Positions 24,487 to 33,712 of a stretch of 33,713 nt of DNA are shown here, in pieces. Position 1 is the stretch's first letter. Every line of letters begins with the position of its first letter. Source of the stretch: Candidatus Aminicenantota bacterium. GTDB lineage: Bacteria > Acidobacteriota > Aminicenantia > UBA2199. The stretch lies in the NCBI GenBank assembly GCA_029938635.1, contig JAOZUQ010000028.1, positions 1 through 33,713 of the forward strand, written 5' to 3'. The notes below the pieces were generated by a model, which ran no database searches, was not told where the DNA came from, and saw only the letters and a program-made list of their open reading frames with translations. Made by a program: the position numbers and the translations under genes.

Positions 24487-26349
24487 TTAATCTATCTTAG
24501 TTTCAGATCTTTTTCCGTCTACAGATCTTATCACTACTTTTTCATCTTCAATATAGAACTTGATCTCATCGCCTTTTGAGCTACCGCTATCAGCCTTTAT
24601 CAATTGAGCATTTGTAATGAATGTAATAATTTGCTCGTTGAACTTCCAGATAACTTTTTCACTTTTTCCGGAAATGCCTTTCCTTTTAAATTCTATTTTA
24701 TCTTCCCCTGTGACACGGCTGATCTTTTTATTATCATTGAATTCTACAACTAGAGATTCTCCGGAAAGTGAATTGTCACCTTCACTCAGGACACCTTTCC
24801 CTTTTATATACAAAAAATTCTTATCCGGATCGATTTTTATTTCCTCACCACTGATGGATATCCCCTTTTCATTATTAGTGAAATTCAACTTTGCTTTGCC
24901 TGATATATTTATACTTTTATTTTCACCGATCTCTACCTTTTCAGCATTTAATTTTGTATCACCCTGAAAAAGGGAAACATTTGTACTATAAACAACAGAG
25001 CCCGATTTATCATCGATCTCTATTTTCTTTGAGCTTACATAAACAGGCAATTTTGAAAAAATCGAATTATCAGATTCAAGTTGTATTGTTGAGCGAATCT
25101 CCTTATCAGAAGAAAACTTCTCCTCTTTTGTATTTACCAGAAATTCAGGTGAAACAAACCTGTTCACGCCCTTTTCAAGTACAGATTTCTCTCCTTTTAA
25201 TATCATAAAGCTTTTTTCAGGAAAATATTCAAGGATATTGCAACTGCCGTTATATCCTTCTGTTTTAAACTTTGTGTCTCCATGAGTAATACACTTTTCA
25301 ATCTCTTCATTTTTGTCATAATCAATTGTTATCTTTTCGGAAGAAATGATAAAGGGTCGCTTACCTTTGGATTCAATTGTGCCACTCCGTAGTAATTTAA
25401 CACTTGATAATTTATTCGTTTGTGGGTTAAAACTGATATAAATTAGCTTTGAAACAGCTATTATCCTATTCCCATTTGAATACAGGTTAACTATTCCTTT
25501 CTTCGATACCTTAATTTCTTTAATATCACCAGTATCATTAAAAAATCCTGCTATAACCTTCCCTGAAATTTCCCTGGATTCTTTTCCGTCTTTTCCCTTG
25601 TAAAAAAGATGCCCTTTCCCAAGAATATCAACACGTTTTACCTGATTGAAATCATCGTTGAATCTTAATATGATCTCTTTACCTTTCATGGAAGAGTCTG
25701 CATCCTTGATCAATGACTTGCCTCGAAAAACAATTCGATTCAATTTTTTAAGAATCATAAGCTTATTACAACTGAAATTATAATTTTTCCCTGCTCTGAC
25801 AAATATCCCCGATGCTTTAAAAAGATCAAGCACTCTATACTTCAGAATGTAATTCAAACCTTTTTCGGCATTTCCTTTAATATTTTTCAAAACAAATTCT
25901 GTACTTTCATCATTAGAGATCATAGCACTGCCTTCCATAAAAAATTTTTCACTTAGAAATAAAGCCTCATCTGATTCTATTCTGGCTTTATCTTTTATCA
26001 GAAAATCATTATATCCGTTTTCAACATATCCTGAGCCTCCTGAAAACTTTACATCACTTTCAAATTCCCCATGTTTGTAGATAACAGCCTTGATATCAGT
26101 CAGTAAAGTTCTCTCTATTTTTGCAAGACTCCTGGTTTCATCATAATCTCTTTGAGTGGAACTGCTTGTTATTTCAGCAGTCAGATGATTATTTTCATCA
26201 TAGATTTTGTGGGACATGCCCTTGCCGATGATCGCATCAACATCAGACTTCTTTACTCTTGAGCCACCTTTGAAACTAAGAATTATTGTGATAATTGCAG
26301 CCAGGAATATCCCAAGTGAAATAAAACTTAATATTTTCTTAAGAGGCAT
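24487..26349 (-). CDS. LptC/LptA (OstA)-like lipopolysaccharide transport protein, long form
   Basis: This 620-aa protein has an N-terminal membrane anchor (about residues 7-27), as in LptC, and then a long series of beta-strand repeats typical of the OstA/LptA jellyroll (for example AEKVEIGENKSINISGKAKL and ISGEEIKIDPDKNFLYIKGK). LptC and LptA form the periplasmic bridge that carries LPS from LptBFG to LptD. E. coli LptC is about 190 aa, so this looks like one anchored protein with several jellyroll segments combining LptC- and LptA-like parts. It starts 2 bp after the DUF362 stop codon. No LptB, F or G gene is in the window. Confidence 0.7.
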   Translation of the reverse strand: MPLKKILSFISLGIFLAAIITIILSFKGGSRVKKSDVDAIIGKGMSHKIYDENNHLTAEITSSSTQRDYDETRSLAKIERTLLTDIKAVIYKHGEFESDVKFSGGSGYVENGYNDFLIKDKARIESDEALFLSEKFFMEGSAMISNDESTEFVLKNIKGNAEKGLNYILKYRVLDLFKASGIFVRAGKNYNFSCNKLMILKKLNRIVFRGKSLIKDADSSMKGKEIILRFNDDFNQVKRVDILGKGHLFYKGKDGKESREISGKVIAGFFNDTGDIKEIKVSKKGIVNLYSNGNRIIAVSKLIYISFNPQTNKLSSVKLLRSGTIESKGKRPFIISSEKITIDYDKNEEIEKCITHGDTKFKTEGYNGSCNILEYFPEKSFMILKGEKSVLEKGVNRFVSPEFLVNTKEEKFSSDKEIRSTIQLESDNSIFSKLPVYVSSKKIEIDDKSGSVVYSTNVSLFQGDTKLNAEKVEIGENKSINISGKAKLNFTNNEKGISISGEEIKIDPDKNFLYIKGKGVLSEGDNSLSGESLVVEFNDNKKISRVTGEDKIEFKRKGISGKSEKVIWKFNEQIITFITNAQLIKADSGSSKGDEIKFYIEDEKVVIRSVDGKRSETKID

Positions 26350-26351
26350 AT

Positions 26352-27446
26352 TTACTCAGGCGAATTTTCGAACAATTTTCCCCAGGGTGATTCATTTATC
26401 CATTTTGAAACAACCTTTTTACCCTTTATATTATACCAGAGCTTATCATGATACAATTCTGAGGCAAAAATGAACAAATTTACCAGAGGTGTATGAAAGA
26501 ATAATTTCTGCAGATGTTTCAGTGGAGTATCATGCCACAATATTCTTCCTGCTCCGGTTGCAAAATTCACCCCGACCTCAAAATTCCAGTTCTCATCTGC
26601 TGCTTTTACATCACCAACAAGTTCTATCTCTGATGGATCACCGATCCCTAGTCCATGCTCATGAGAGAGTGCTATACATGGAAGTTTCCTCCAGTCAAAT
26701 CCCATTATCTTAGCTGCAACAGAATCTATGGCAACCTGGTCTGCGGAAGCAAGTATGACATGTTTATCATGTGGAACGACTGTTCTTGGCCCGGGTCCTG
26801 AACCGGCTGTAGTACCATCCATTGTTGCAAACATTCCGGAATGGATCTCACGTCCGATTGCAAGAAGATCAACAAGAGTCTCATCTATCCAGGTATGAGT
26901 ATAGTGTCGATGATAATTGAGCAATCCTCCGAAAGCATTCTTTAAAGCACCTGTATATGTGGTATAGGAATGAGTTTTTACAGTAGGCATCTGGACAATA
27001 TTTTTTCCGATAAAATAATCCGGGATCCTGATCCCGTCAGGGAATATTTTATGGAGAGCCAGAGTTTTAAATTCCGGTTTGAACTCAATCCATTTCATGT
27101 CGGAATCTTTAAAATTAAAAAGGATCGGGATATCATACTTTTTGTATATCGGTTTGAACTTCAGGTCCTTTTCACCTTTCTCAGGTAATGTTACAACAGT
27201 GTGGTTATGGACAGCAACAAGATCATCAAATCCATTTTTTTTCAGTCCTGAAATAGTACCTTCAAGCTGCCAGGGAGTTGTATTTACACCCGGATAAACA
27301 TTGTGCCATGTAATATTATCTTTAAGTATTGTTTTTGAATTCGGATCAAGACTCTTCTTAATATCTGCAAGATCACAAAGTCTCTCATAATCTTTTATAA
27401 CAGTCTCAGGAGATGTTTTTAATATTGCAACTTTTGCTTTTTTCAT
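26352..27446 (-). CDS. DUF362 domain-containing protein
   Basis: This 364-aa protein belongs to DUF362, recognised from the conserved core MPTVKTHSYTTYTGALKNAFGG and from MDGTTAGSGPGPR followed by HVILASADQVAIDSVAA. Members are often fused to ferredoxin domains; this one has no 4Fe-4S cysteine motif. The function of the family is unknown. The start has a GAGG ribosome-binding site. It ends 2 bp before the LptC/LptA-like gene, so the two are probably cotranscribed. Confidence 0.8.
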   Translation of the reverse strand: MKKAKVAILKTSPETVIKDYERLCDLADIKKSLDPNSKTILKDNITWHNVYPGVNTTPWQLEGTISGLKKNGFDDLVAVHNHTVVTLPEKGEKDLKFKPIYKKYDIPILFNFKDSDMKWIEFKPEFKTLALHKIFPDGIRIPDYFIGKNIVQMPTVKTHSYTTYTGALKNAFGGLLNYHRHYTHTWIDETLVDLLAIGREIHSGMFATMDGTTAGSGPGPRTVVPHDKHVILASADQVAIDSVAAKIMGFDWRKLPCIALSHEHGLGIGDPSEIELVGDVKAADENWNFEVGVNFATGAGRILWHDTPLKHLQKLFFHTPLVNLFIFASELYHDKLWYNIKGKKVVSKWINESPWGKLFENSPE

Positions 27447-27534
27447 TTTTTCCTCACTAATAAATAATCATGTATATTATAACATATGGGGTATCTCATC
27501 GGCACAACAGGAACGAAAATTTAGAATTTTTATA

Positions 27535-27575
27535 CCCCCGGCTTCGCCATCCCCCTTCTTAAGGGGGTTAGGGGG
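27535..27575. repeat. REP-like two-hairpin palindromic element
   Basis: A 41-nt structure is closed by an outer 5-bp stem (CCCCC 27535-27539 with GGGGG 27571-27575). It encloses a small hairpin (GGC-TTC-GCC, 27540-27548) and a 7-bp hairpin (CCCCCTT 27551-27557, AAGGGGG 27561-27567). It begins one base from the stop codon of the 5-oxoprolinase gene. The fold resembles REP/BIME-type elements and could also act as a terminator or mRNA-end stabiliser. A copy count in the genome would settle it. Confidence 0.6.
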
Positions 27576-27576
27576 A

Positions 27577-30500
27577 TCAGAGATTTCCGTATCCACCTCC
27601 CCCGGGTGTATGAATTACAAAAACATCTCCTTTTTCTATTCTATATCCGTCAACACTATCCAGTTCAATAATTTTTCCATCTGGTTTAGCAATATATTGT
27701 TTCCCTGCCGATCCGCTTTTGCCTCCATTAATCCCGTATGGAAGTTCTATCCTGTGCTGGGTCAGGACTGACAAAGTTACAGGTTCCAGAAATAAAATTT
27801 CCCTTATGACACCATCTCCTCCTTTATAAATCCCGTCACCACCCGATCCTCTCCTGATTCCGAAAGACTTTAACCTTACAGGATATCTATACTCAAGTAT
27901 TTCAGGATCTGTGATCCTGGTATTCGTCATATGGTGATGGACAGCTGAAGCACCAAAAAAATCCGGGCCGGCACCACATCCTCCGCCAATAGTTTCATAA
28001 TAACTGAATTTTTTTGTTCCGAAAAGGACATTATTCATAGTCCCCTGGCTGCAGGCAACTATTCCGAATGGTTTTAAGAGTGTATCTGTAAGCCTCTGGC
28101 TAACCTCAACATTCCCACCGACTATAGCAGGCAGCAAATCGGGATCACCATCAAAAGACGGATTAAGCAGACATTCCGGAAGTATTATACTTACAGGATC
28201 AAGGAGTCCGTCATTCAATGGTATATCTTCGTTTATCAACAACCTTAAAACATAGATCACAACGCTGTTCACAATTGCATTTGTTGCGTTCATATTGCCG
28301 GATTGAACCGGTGATGTGCCGGTAAAATCTATCTCACACTTTCTCCCTTCAATAAACAATCTTACTTTCAGTATTGCACCATCATCAAGATATTCCTCAC
28401 TCAAATATTCACCTGAACCGAAACGGGCAAGTGCATCGCCCGTTTTTTCTGATGCATGGGCCTTTAAAAGTTCCATATATTTTTTTACAGTCTCCTCACC
28501 ATGTTTATCTACGAGTTCGAGCAATGCCGTTTCTCCTGCTTTGTTAGCCGCAAGAGCTCCACTCAGATCGGCAAGATTCTCTTTTAATGACCTGGTAGGA
28601 AAGCGTGCGTTCTTGAGGATCCCTGCAATATTCTTCCATTGTGAAACTCCGTCCCTTACAAGATGAACCGGTGGAATTATTACCCCTTCATCTGTGAGTG
28701 ACTTTGCATCCGGAGGCATCGATCCGGGAGTCTTCCCTCCAATCTCAGCATGATGTGCCCTGTTGACAACATAACCCAATAGAGTTTTTTCTGCTGAGAA
28801 AACAGGAGTGATCAGAGTGATATCAGGGAGGTGGGAGCCCCCATAACCCGGGTGGTTTGTTATTATCGTATCACCGGGACCCATAATCACTGATTCGGCA
28901 ACTTTCCTTACACAAATCCCCAGACTTCCGAGATGAACCGGAATATGCGGAGCATTTGCAACAAGTTTTCCATATTGATCAAGAAGTGCACAGGAATAAT
29001 CATTTCTCTCCTTTACATTCACAGAAACTGCTACCCTCTGGAGCATGGAACCCATATTGTCGGCGATAGACATGAACCTGTTGGTAAAAAGCTCTAATTC
29101 AATTTCACTATAAATATTTTTGTTATAATTATTTTTTTTATCCCCTTTCTTCAGGGACATAATTGCAGAACCGGTTCTGTCTATCTCAAACACCCACCCC
29201 TCTTCAATAACCCAGCTGCTGAATTTATCCAGGACTAGAGCGAAACCGGATATAGAAGCTCCCGGTTTAAGATCTTCTCTGATATAAACCGGTATGTTCC
29301 GGAAATCTCCGGGGATATTCCTTATTCCTTTCCAAGCAGGTGTTGGATAATATTTCTCAGCCGGAGTATGCCCGGTTCTGATATCCTCGCTTCCGGATGA
29401 AGCAATAACCCTGATGGATTCCACTTCAATGTCATCCCTGTCACTTTTATACCCATACAATTTAAAATATTTATCACTAAACTTTTGTTTTAGATCACTA
29501 CCCTCAGTATATTCCACTTCGATTGACGAATCCTGCCCTTTAAATCTTAAAAAAACCATCTTCGCTCTGATCGATATTTCTTCCGCAGGAATACCATCCC
29601 TCACAAGTATTTCCGAAGCTTCATCCGACAGATCATTGAATTTTACTGAAAGCTCCTCTGCTGAATTTTCAAGGGGGATCATCAGCATCATTTCGGTGAT
29701 CCTTTCAACCGGAGCAGCACTCATCCCATACGCACTAAGCAGGCCCGAATCCTCAGGGAAAATAATAATTGATATATTAAGCAGTTCAGCTATGGATGCA
29801 GCATGCATCCCTCCGGCACCTCCGAAGGCGATCATCGCGTATTCCGAAGGGTCATAGCCTTTCAGAACTGATACTCTCTTAATAGCCCCCGCCATTATTT
29901 CATTTGCTATTCGGAGGAATCCATCCAGAATTGATATTTTTTCCCTGAGTTCTCCACTCCTGCGTTCGATCTCCACGATCAATTCGTCAAGCTTCCTGTT
30001 TGCATCATCCGGGAAAACAGGTATCCCGAATTGTTCCGGATCTAACCTCCCGCTCAGAAGATTGACATCTGTTATTGTCAAAGGGCCGCTGGCGCCATAG
30101 CAAGCAGGCCCCGGGTAAGCTCCTGCACTTTCAGGCCCGACACAAAGTTTGAACCCGTCGAAATAGCAGATCGATCCGCCACCTGCAGCAACGGTCTCAA
30201 TAGCCAGTGCAGGGCTGACTATCTTCGCTCCTCCGACCTCATGTTCAAATCTGTAATCATATTTTTTCCCGTATCTTGAGACATCGGTACTGGTTCCTCC
30301 CATATCAAATGTGATAAGCTCTTTAAATCCTGAAGCCAGGCCGATCGAAACTGCACCGACCACACCTCCGGCAGGGCCGCTCAACAAACTCTCCTTCGGC
30401 TTGAATTCCGATGCCTTTGCAAGGCCTCCGGCACTGTTCATAACAAAAAAAGAGGCCTCTGAAAAATCCTCCCTCATACCGGAAAGATAGGTATCGATCA

Positions 30501-31368
30501 TTTTATCAAGGTAGGCATTGACAACAGTAGTCTCACTTCTGGGAACATATTTGATCAGCTTTGACAGGTCGGAAGATAAGCTGATATAAGAATAACCTAC
30601 TTCGGCTAAAAATTTTGCAACTTCTTTTTCATTAGTTGAATTCCGGTAAGAATGCATAAATGCAATTGCAACAGATTCAATATTTTTCCCGTTGTCCATT
30701 TTTTCAAGATCAGACTTCAGTTTCACAAGATCCGGTTTCTTCAATATTTTCCCGGAATAGTCGGTACGTTCATCGATTCCTATTACTTCATGATAGAGAG
30801 GTTCAGGTTTTATTACATTTCTGGCAAATATATCAGGCCTCTGCTGATAACCGATCCTTAGCAGATCCTCAAAACCTCCGGTTACAACAAACAGGACACG
30901 TGAACCCTTCCTCTCAAGAAGGGCATTTGTCCCCTTTGTTGAGCCAAGTTTAACAATATCTACAGGCAGGGTTTCATTGATCCCGGTATTTGTAATAAGC
31001 CTTGCTCCCATAACTGGAGCTTCATCCCCGGATGAAAGTTCAAACCCTGTATTTCTCTCTCTTCTGTGTTCCGGAATATCTTTATCAAGATGAAGTTCTT
31101 TTTTATCCCTGTCAAATTTAGTAACCCTTGCACTTATTTTCGATTCCTTTAAAAGTTTAAAATAATAACCCTCAAGGATCTCAGGAGTGACGCCCCAGTT
31201 TTCATCAATCCGGATAGTCCTTTCATTTATCCAGTCCCTGACCGTCCCTCTTATTGCTCCGCTGCTCAATACCTTTTTGCGGTGGATATTCCCTTTATTA
31301 TCTGTTGCAATACAATCAGTAAATGTCCCACCGGTGTCGGCATAGAATTTATATTTCATTTTCTTCAA
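27577..31368 (-). CDS. 5-oxoprolinase, ATP-hydrolysing, fused HyuA-HyuB
   Basis: This 1263-aa protein converts 5-oxoproline (or a hydantoin) to glutamate (or a carbamoyl amino acid) with ATP. The HyuA part (about 1-740) has the N-terminal nucleotide-binding motif ADTGGTFTDC and the later ITFDMGGTSTDVSRYG and MIAFGGAGGMHA. A short Lys/Asn-rich linker leads into HyuB (about 750-1263), with NHPGYGGSHLPDI and the C-terminal IHTPGGGGYGNL. Length fits the fused eukaryote-type OPLAH (about 1290 aa). A TTG at 31368 (AAGGA 8 bases upstream) and an ATG at 31359 are both possible starts. The gene overlaps the NRAMP-like gene by about 20 bp, so the two are translationally coupled. Confidence 0.85.
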   Translation of the reverse strand: MKKMKYKFYADTGGTFTDCIATDNKGNIHRKKVLSSGAIRGTVRDWINERTIRIDENWGVTPEILEGYYFKLLKESKISARVTKFDRDKKELHLDKDIPEHRRERNTGFELSSGDEAPVMGARLITNTGINETLPVDIVKLGSTKGTNALLERKGSRVLFVVTGGFEDLLRIGYQQRPDIFARNVIKPEPLYHEVIGIDERTDYSGKILKKPDLVKLKSDLEKMDNGKNIESVAIAFMHSYRNSTNEKEVAKFLAEVGYSYISLSSDLSKLIKYVPRSETTVVNAYLDKMIDTYLSGMREDFSEASFFVMNSAGGLAKASEFKPKESLLSGPAGGVVGAVSIGLASGFKELITFDMGGTSTDVSRYGKKYDYRFEHEVGGAKIVSPALAIETVAAGGGSICYFDGFKLCVGPESAGAYPGPACYGASGPLTITDVNLLSGRLDPEQFGIPVFPDDANRKLDELIVEIERRSGELREKISILDGFLRIANEIMAGAIKRVSVLKGYDPSEYAMIAFGGAGGMHAASIAELLNISIIIFPEDSGLLSAYGMSAAPVERITEMMLMIPLENSAEELSVKFNDLSDEASEILVRDGIPAEEISIRAKMVFLRFKGQDSSIEVEYTEGSDLKQKFSDKYFKLYGYKSDRDDIEVESIRVIASSGSEDIRTGHTPAEKYYPTPAWKGIRNIPGDFRNIPVYIREDLKPGASISGFALVLDKFSSWVIEEGWVFEIDRTGSAIMSLKKGDKKNNYNKNIYSEIELELFTNRFMSIADNMGSMLQRVAVSVNVKERNDYSCALLDQYGKLVANAPHIPVHLGSLGICVRKVAESVIMGPGDTIITNHPGYGGSHLPDITLITPVFSAEKTLLGYVVNRAHHAEIGGKTPGSMPPDAKSLTDEGVIIPPVHLVRDGVSQWKNIAGILKNARFPTRSLKENLADLSGALAANKAGETALLELVDKHGEETVKKYMELLKAHASEKTGDALARFGSGEYLSEEYLDDGAILKVRLFIEGRKCEIDFTGTSPVQSGNMNATNAIVNSVVIYVLRLLINEDIPLNDGLLDPVSIILPECLLNPSFDGDPDLLPAIVGGNVEVSQRLTDTLLKPFGIVACSQGTMNNVLFGTKKFSYYETIGGGCGAGPDFFGASAVHHHMTNTRITDPEILEYRYPVRLKSFGIRRGSGGDGIYKGGDGVIREILFLEPVTLSVLTQHRIELPYGINGGKSGSAGKQYIAKPDGKIIELDSVDGYRIEKGDVFVIHTPGGGGYGNL

Positions 31369-32680
31369 ATTTTTTCCTTCTGTTTCGAATTACCAGAACC
31401 AGTACATAAATCCCTATCATGAATGAGAGGATCAAATAAACAGGTGTAAAATTCTTCCCGGTCAGGTCCAATCCCGGAAAAGTTCCGGATACTGCTTTCG
31501 CCAGATTTGTCATTCCAAGGACAAGTGTTATCCAGACTACAATCAGCATCAGAGTATTTGAGATCTTACCATTGAGGTTACCCGATCCGATTATTTTCGG
31601 ATCGTTCACTACGATTAAAAGGAATATGGTAATAAACGGGAGTATCAGCCCGTTTAATGCCTGGGCAATTATAATTACCGGTACAGGTTTTAATCCTGAT
31701 ATTCCAAAGATTATTCCGGTTAAAAGGACTGAACCCCACACCATTCTGAAATTCATTGATCCGGTATTCCACTTTTCAGGATTTCTGGTTCCGAACAATC
31801 CTCTTGCAGTAATAGCCGAAGCAAATGGGGCAGTTATTGCCGAAGAGAGTCCTGCCGCAAGCATCCCTATACCGAACATTACGCCAGACCATAATCCGAG
31901 TTTTGATCTCAGGGTCGTTATCAAAGCTTCATATGAGAAGTCTCCTGTAACAAATGAACCGACTATAAGTACTGACATGGATATAAGCCCGCCGAATATA
32001 ATGGCTATAGTGAGCCCGAACCTCATCTCCCTGATACTCTGCTTTTTCTTTGCTATCCCTGAACCGAGAAAAAGATTGTACGGGACAACCGTAGTTCCGA
32101 TAAGCCCGAGTATTAATATCCCGGATCCGGCAGAATCAGTTATTGACGGGATCATACTGCCTTTCAATATACCGGCAATAGAGGGTTTAAGTTTGATTGC
32201 AGTTGTAAAAAATGAAACTCCCATAATAGCTACAATGATCCCGAGAAAATGGGCTATCCTCTGAATGGAGGGCTGGGTCAGAGCGATCACAGCGATAAAT
32301 CCGATGAACGGAACGGTTATCCATACACTCAGGTCTGTAATAAAACCGAAACCCGCCACGGCACCGAGTATATTTCCGGCCTCATATGCAGCCGATCCGA
32401 GAATTATTGCCCCCACTATCAGGACCAGTATTATCAATCTTGAAGAACCTTCCCTGAAATATACACTGATAGCCTCACCAAGATTCGTCCCGGAATGTAT
32501 AGCCAGTCGTGCCACAGCCTCCTGAAGGATAAGGCAGGCAAAGGTGGAGAATACAAGTGCCCATAGCAGATCGAACCCGAACAAAGCTCCCGATTTGGAT
32601 GCAGTCGTTATTGTCCCGGGCCCGATAAATGCAGCGGAAATAACAGACCAGAAAAGGATATTTAATATTTTTTTTTTCAT
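31349..32680 (-). CDS. NRAMP-related transporter lacking the metal-binding motifs
   Basis: This 443-aa membrane protein has about eleven helices in the LeuT/NRAMP fold. In helix 1 the canonical metal motif DPGN is replaced by GPGT (residues 20-23), and in helix 6 MPHN is replaced by VPYN (GTTVVPYN). The metal-coordinating Asp, first Asn and Met are therefore gone, while the helix-breaking P-G and P-x-N pattern stays. This argues against manganese or iron transport. It overlaps the 5-oxoprolinase gene, and B. subtilis has the NRAMP-related ycsG within its 5-oxoprolinase (pxpABC) cluster, so 5-oxoproline or a related carboxylate is the inferred substrate. AGGGG precedes the ATG. Confidence 0.8.
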   Translation of the reverse strand: MKKKILNILFWSVISAAFIGPGTITTASKSGALFGFDLLWALVFSTFACLILQEAVARLAIHSGTNLGEAISVYFREGSSRLIILVLIVGAIILGSAAYEAGNILGAVAGFGFITDLSVWITVPFIGFIAVIALTQPSIQRIAHFLGIIVAIMGVSFFTTAIKLKPSIAGILKGSMIPSITDSAGSGILILGLIGTTVVPYNLFLGSGIAKKKQSIREMRFGLTIAIIFGGLISMSVLIVGSFVTGDFSYEALITTLRSKLGLWSGVMFGIGMLAAGLSSAITAPFASAITARGLFGTRNPEKWNTGSMNFRMVWGSVLLTGIIFGISGLKPVPVIIIAQALNGLILPFITIFLLIVVNDPKIIGSGNLNGKISNTLMLIVVWITLVLGMTNLAKAVSGTFPGLDLTGKNFTPVYLILSFMIGIYVLVLVIRNRRKKFEENEI

Positions 32681-32938
32681 TTTACCCCTGAAATATTTTC
32701 TATTATTAAGACTCAGAAAAAAGTGTAAAATATTCCCATTATAAAATCAAAGGGAACTATAGAAATTGTCATTGGGGGACGGAGGTTTAATTTTTTAATT
32801 TTTTCATTCAAAAAATTAAAAAATTAAACCTCCGTCCCCATATGTGAAATGAGTTTTTAATATTTTCACATTATAAAACTTCTCCTGTTATATTTAAAAA
32901 CTTCCATTAATTTTATATTTAAGTTAAAATTCACCGTT
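32681..32938. other. 258-bp divergent intergenic region between the NRAMP-like gene and xth
   Basis: On the minus strand a perfect TATAAT (ATTATA at 32738-32743 on the plus strand) lies about 58 bases before the NRAMP-like start, without a good -35 box. The middle is taken by a 30-bp inverted repeat (32775-32839). A second, smaller inverted repeat (ATGTGAAA 32842-32849, TTTCACAT 32864-32871) follows. No coding sequence or RNA gene is visible. Confidence 0.5.
32775..32839. repeat. perfect 30-bp inverted repeat (MITE/REP-like palindrome)
   Basis: The arms at 32775-32804 and 32810-32839 are exact reverse complements around a 5-base loop (CATTC). Each arm has a G/C-rich outer end (GGGGACGGAGG) and an inner part of TTTAATTTTTTAATTTTTT. 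No direct repeat (target-site duplication) flanks it. G/C tips and an A/T core of this kind resemble non-autonomous palindromic elements mobilised by IS200/IS605- or RAYT-type transposases; none is in the window. No T-run follows on either strand, so it does not look like a standard terminator. Confidence 0.8.
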
Positions 32939-33712
32939 ATGAAAACAAGAACAATATTAAGCTGGAATGTTAACGGACTGAGGGCAGTACTGAAGAAGGG
33001 ATTTCTTGATCAGCTTGGTCAACTCAAGCCGGATATCCTGGGCATACAGGAAACAAAATTACAGGAAGAGCAATTGCCTGAAGAAGTTAAAAAGCTGTTT
33101 GATTATAAAAGTGCATGGAGTTATGCTGAGAAAAAAGGATACAGCGGAACAGGAGTTTTTTATAAAGAAGAGCCGGTAGAGATCAGGACTGTGTTTGATG
33201 AAGATGTCCTGAATCATGAGGGTCGGGTTATCGAAATAAAATATCCCGAGTTCACCCTTTTCAATATATATTTCCCGAACGGCCAGATGAATGAGGAGAG
33301 ATTAAAGTTCAAACTCGACTTTTATGACAGGATACTCGAACATTTTAATTCACTGAGGAATAAAGGCGAGAAACTTATCATCACCGGAGATATCAACACA
33401 GCACACACAGAGATAGATCTTGCCAATCCGAAATCAAATGAAGATCGTTCCGGATTCCTCCCGATCGAGAGAGAATGGATAGATAAATTTATTTCGAATG
33501 GCTATATCGATACATTCAGAATGTTCAACAAAGAGCCGGATAACTATACATGGTGGACCTACAGGATGGGAGCAAGAGCAAGAAATATAGGTTGGCGGAT
33601 CGACTATTTTTTCATCTCCGAAGATCTAAAAGATAATATAGTTGACTCATATATCCTTCCCGGTGTAATGGGTTCTGACCACTGCCCCATCGGCCTGAAA
33701 ATAAAGATCTGA
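32939..33712 (+). CDS. xth: exodeoxyribonuclease III (AP endonuclease, ExoIII family)
   Basis: ExoIII removes nucleotides 3'-5' from double-stranded DNA and cuts at abasic sites in base-excision repair. This complete 257-aa protein has the EEP-fold motifs: SWNVNGLRAV (Asn10), the metal ligand Glu38 (QETK), GDINTAH with Asp151 and Asn153, and C-terminal GSDHCPIG with Asp247 and His248. Spacing matches the bacterial ExoIII group rather than ExoA-type variants with extra domains. It lacks an obvious Shine-Dalgarno site and ends one base from the window edge. Confidence 0.93.
   Translation: MKTRTILSWNVNGLRAVLKKGFLDQLGQLKPDILGIQETKLQEEQLPEEVKKLFDYKSAWSYAEKKGYSGTGVFYKEEPVEIRTVFDEDVLNHEGRVIEIKYPEFTLFNIYFPNGQMNEERLKFKLDFYDRILEHFNSLRNKGEKLIITGDINTAHTEIDLANPKSNEDRSGFLPIEREWIDKFISNGYIDTFRMFNKEPDNYTWWTYRMGARARNIGWRIDYFFISEDLKDNIVDSYILPGVMGSDHCPIGLKIKI

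Noticed and set aside
29414..29857. 147-codon plus-strand open frame inside the 5-oxoprolinase gene
   Set aside because: Ser/Leu-rich shadow of a conserved enzyme on the opposite strand, with no ribosome-binding site or known motif.
31572..32264. 230-codon plus-strand open frame inside the NRAMP-like gene
   Set aside because: Antisense to a conserved membrane transporter; its Pro/Ile-rich repeats reflect Gly and hydrophobic codons of the other strand.
31349..32680. Simple annotation as a Mn2+/Fe2+ NRAMP transporter
   Set aside because: The metal-binding residues of helices 1 and 6 are absent, so the fold assignment is kept but the metal substrate is not.
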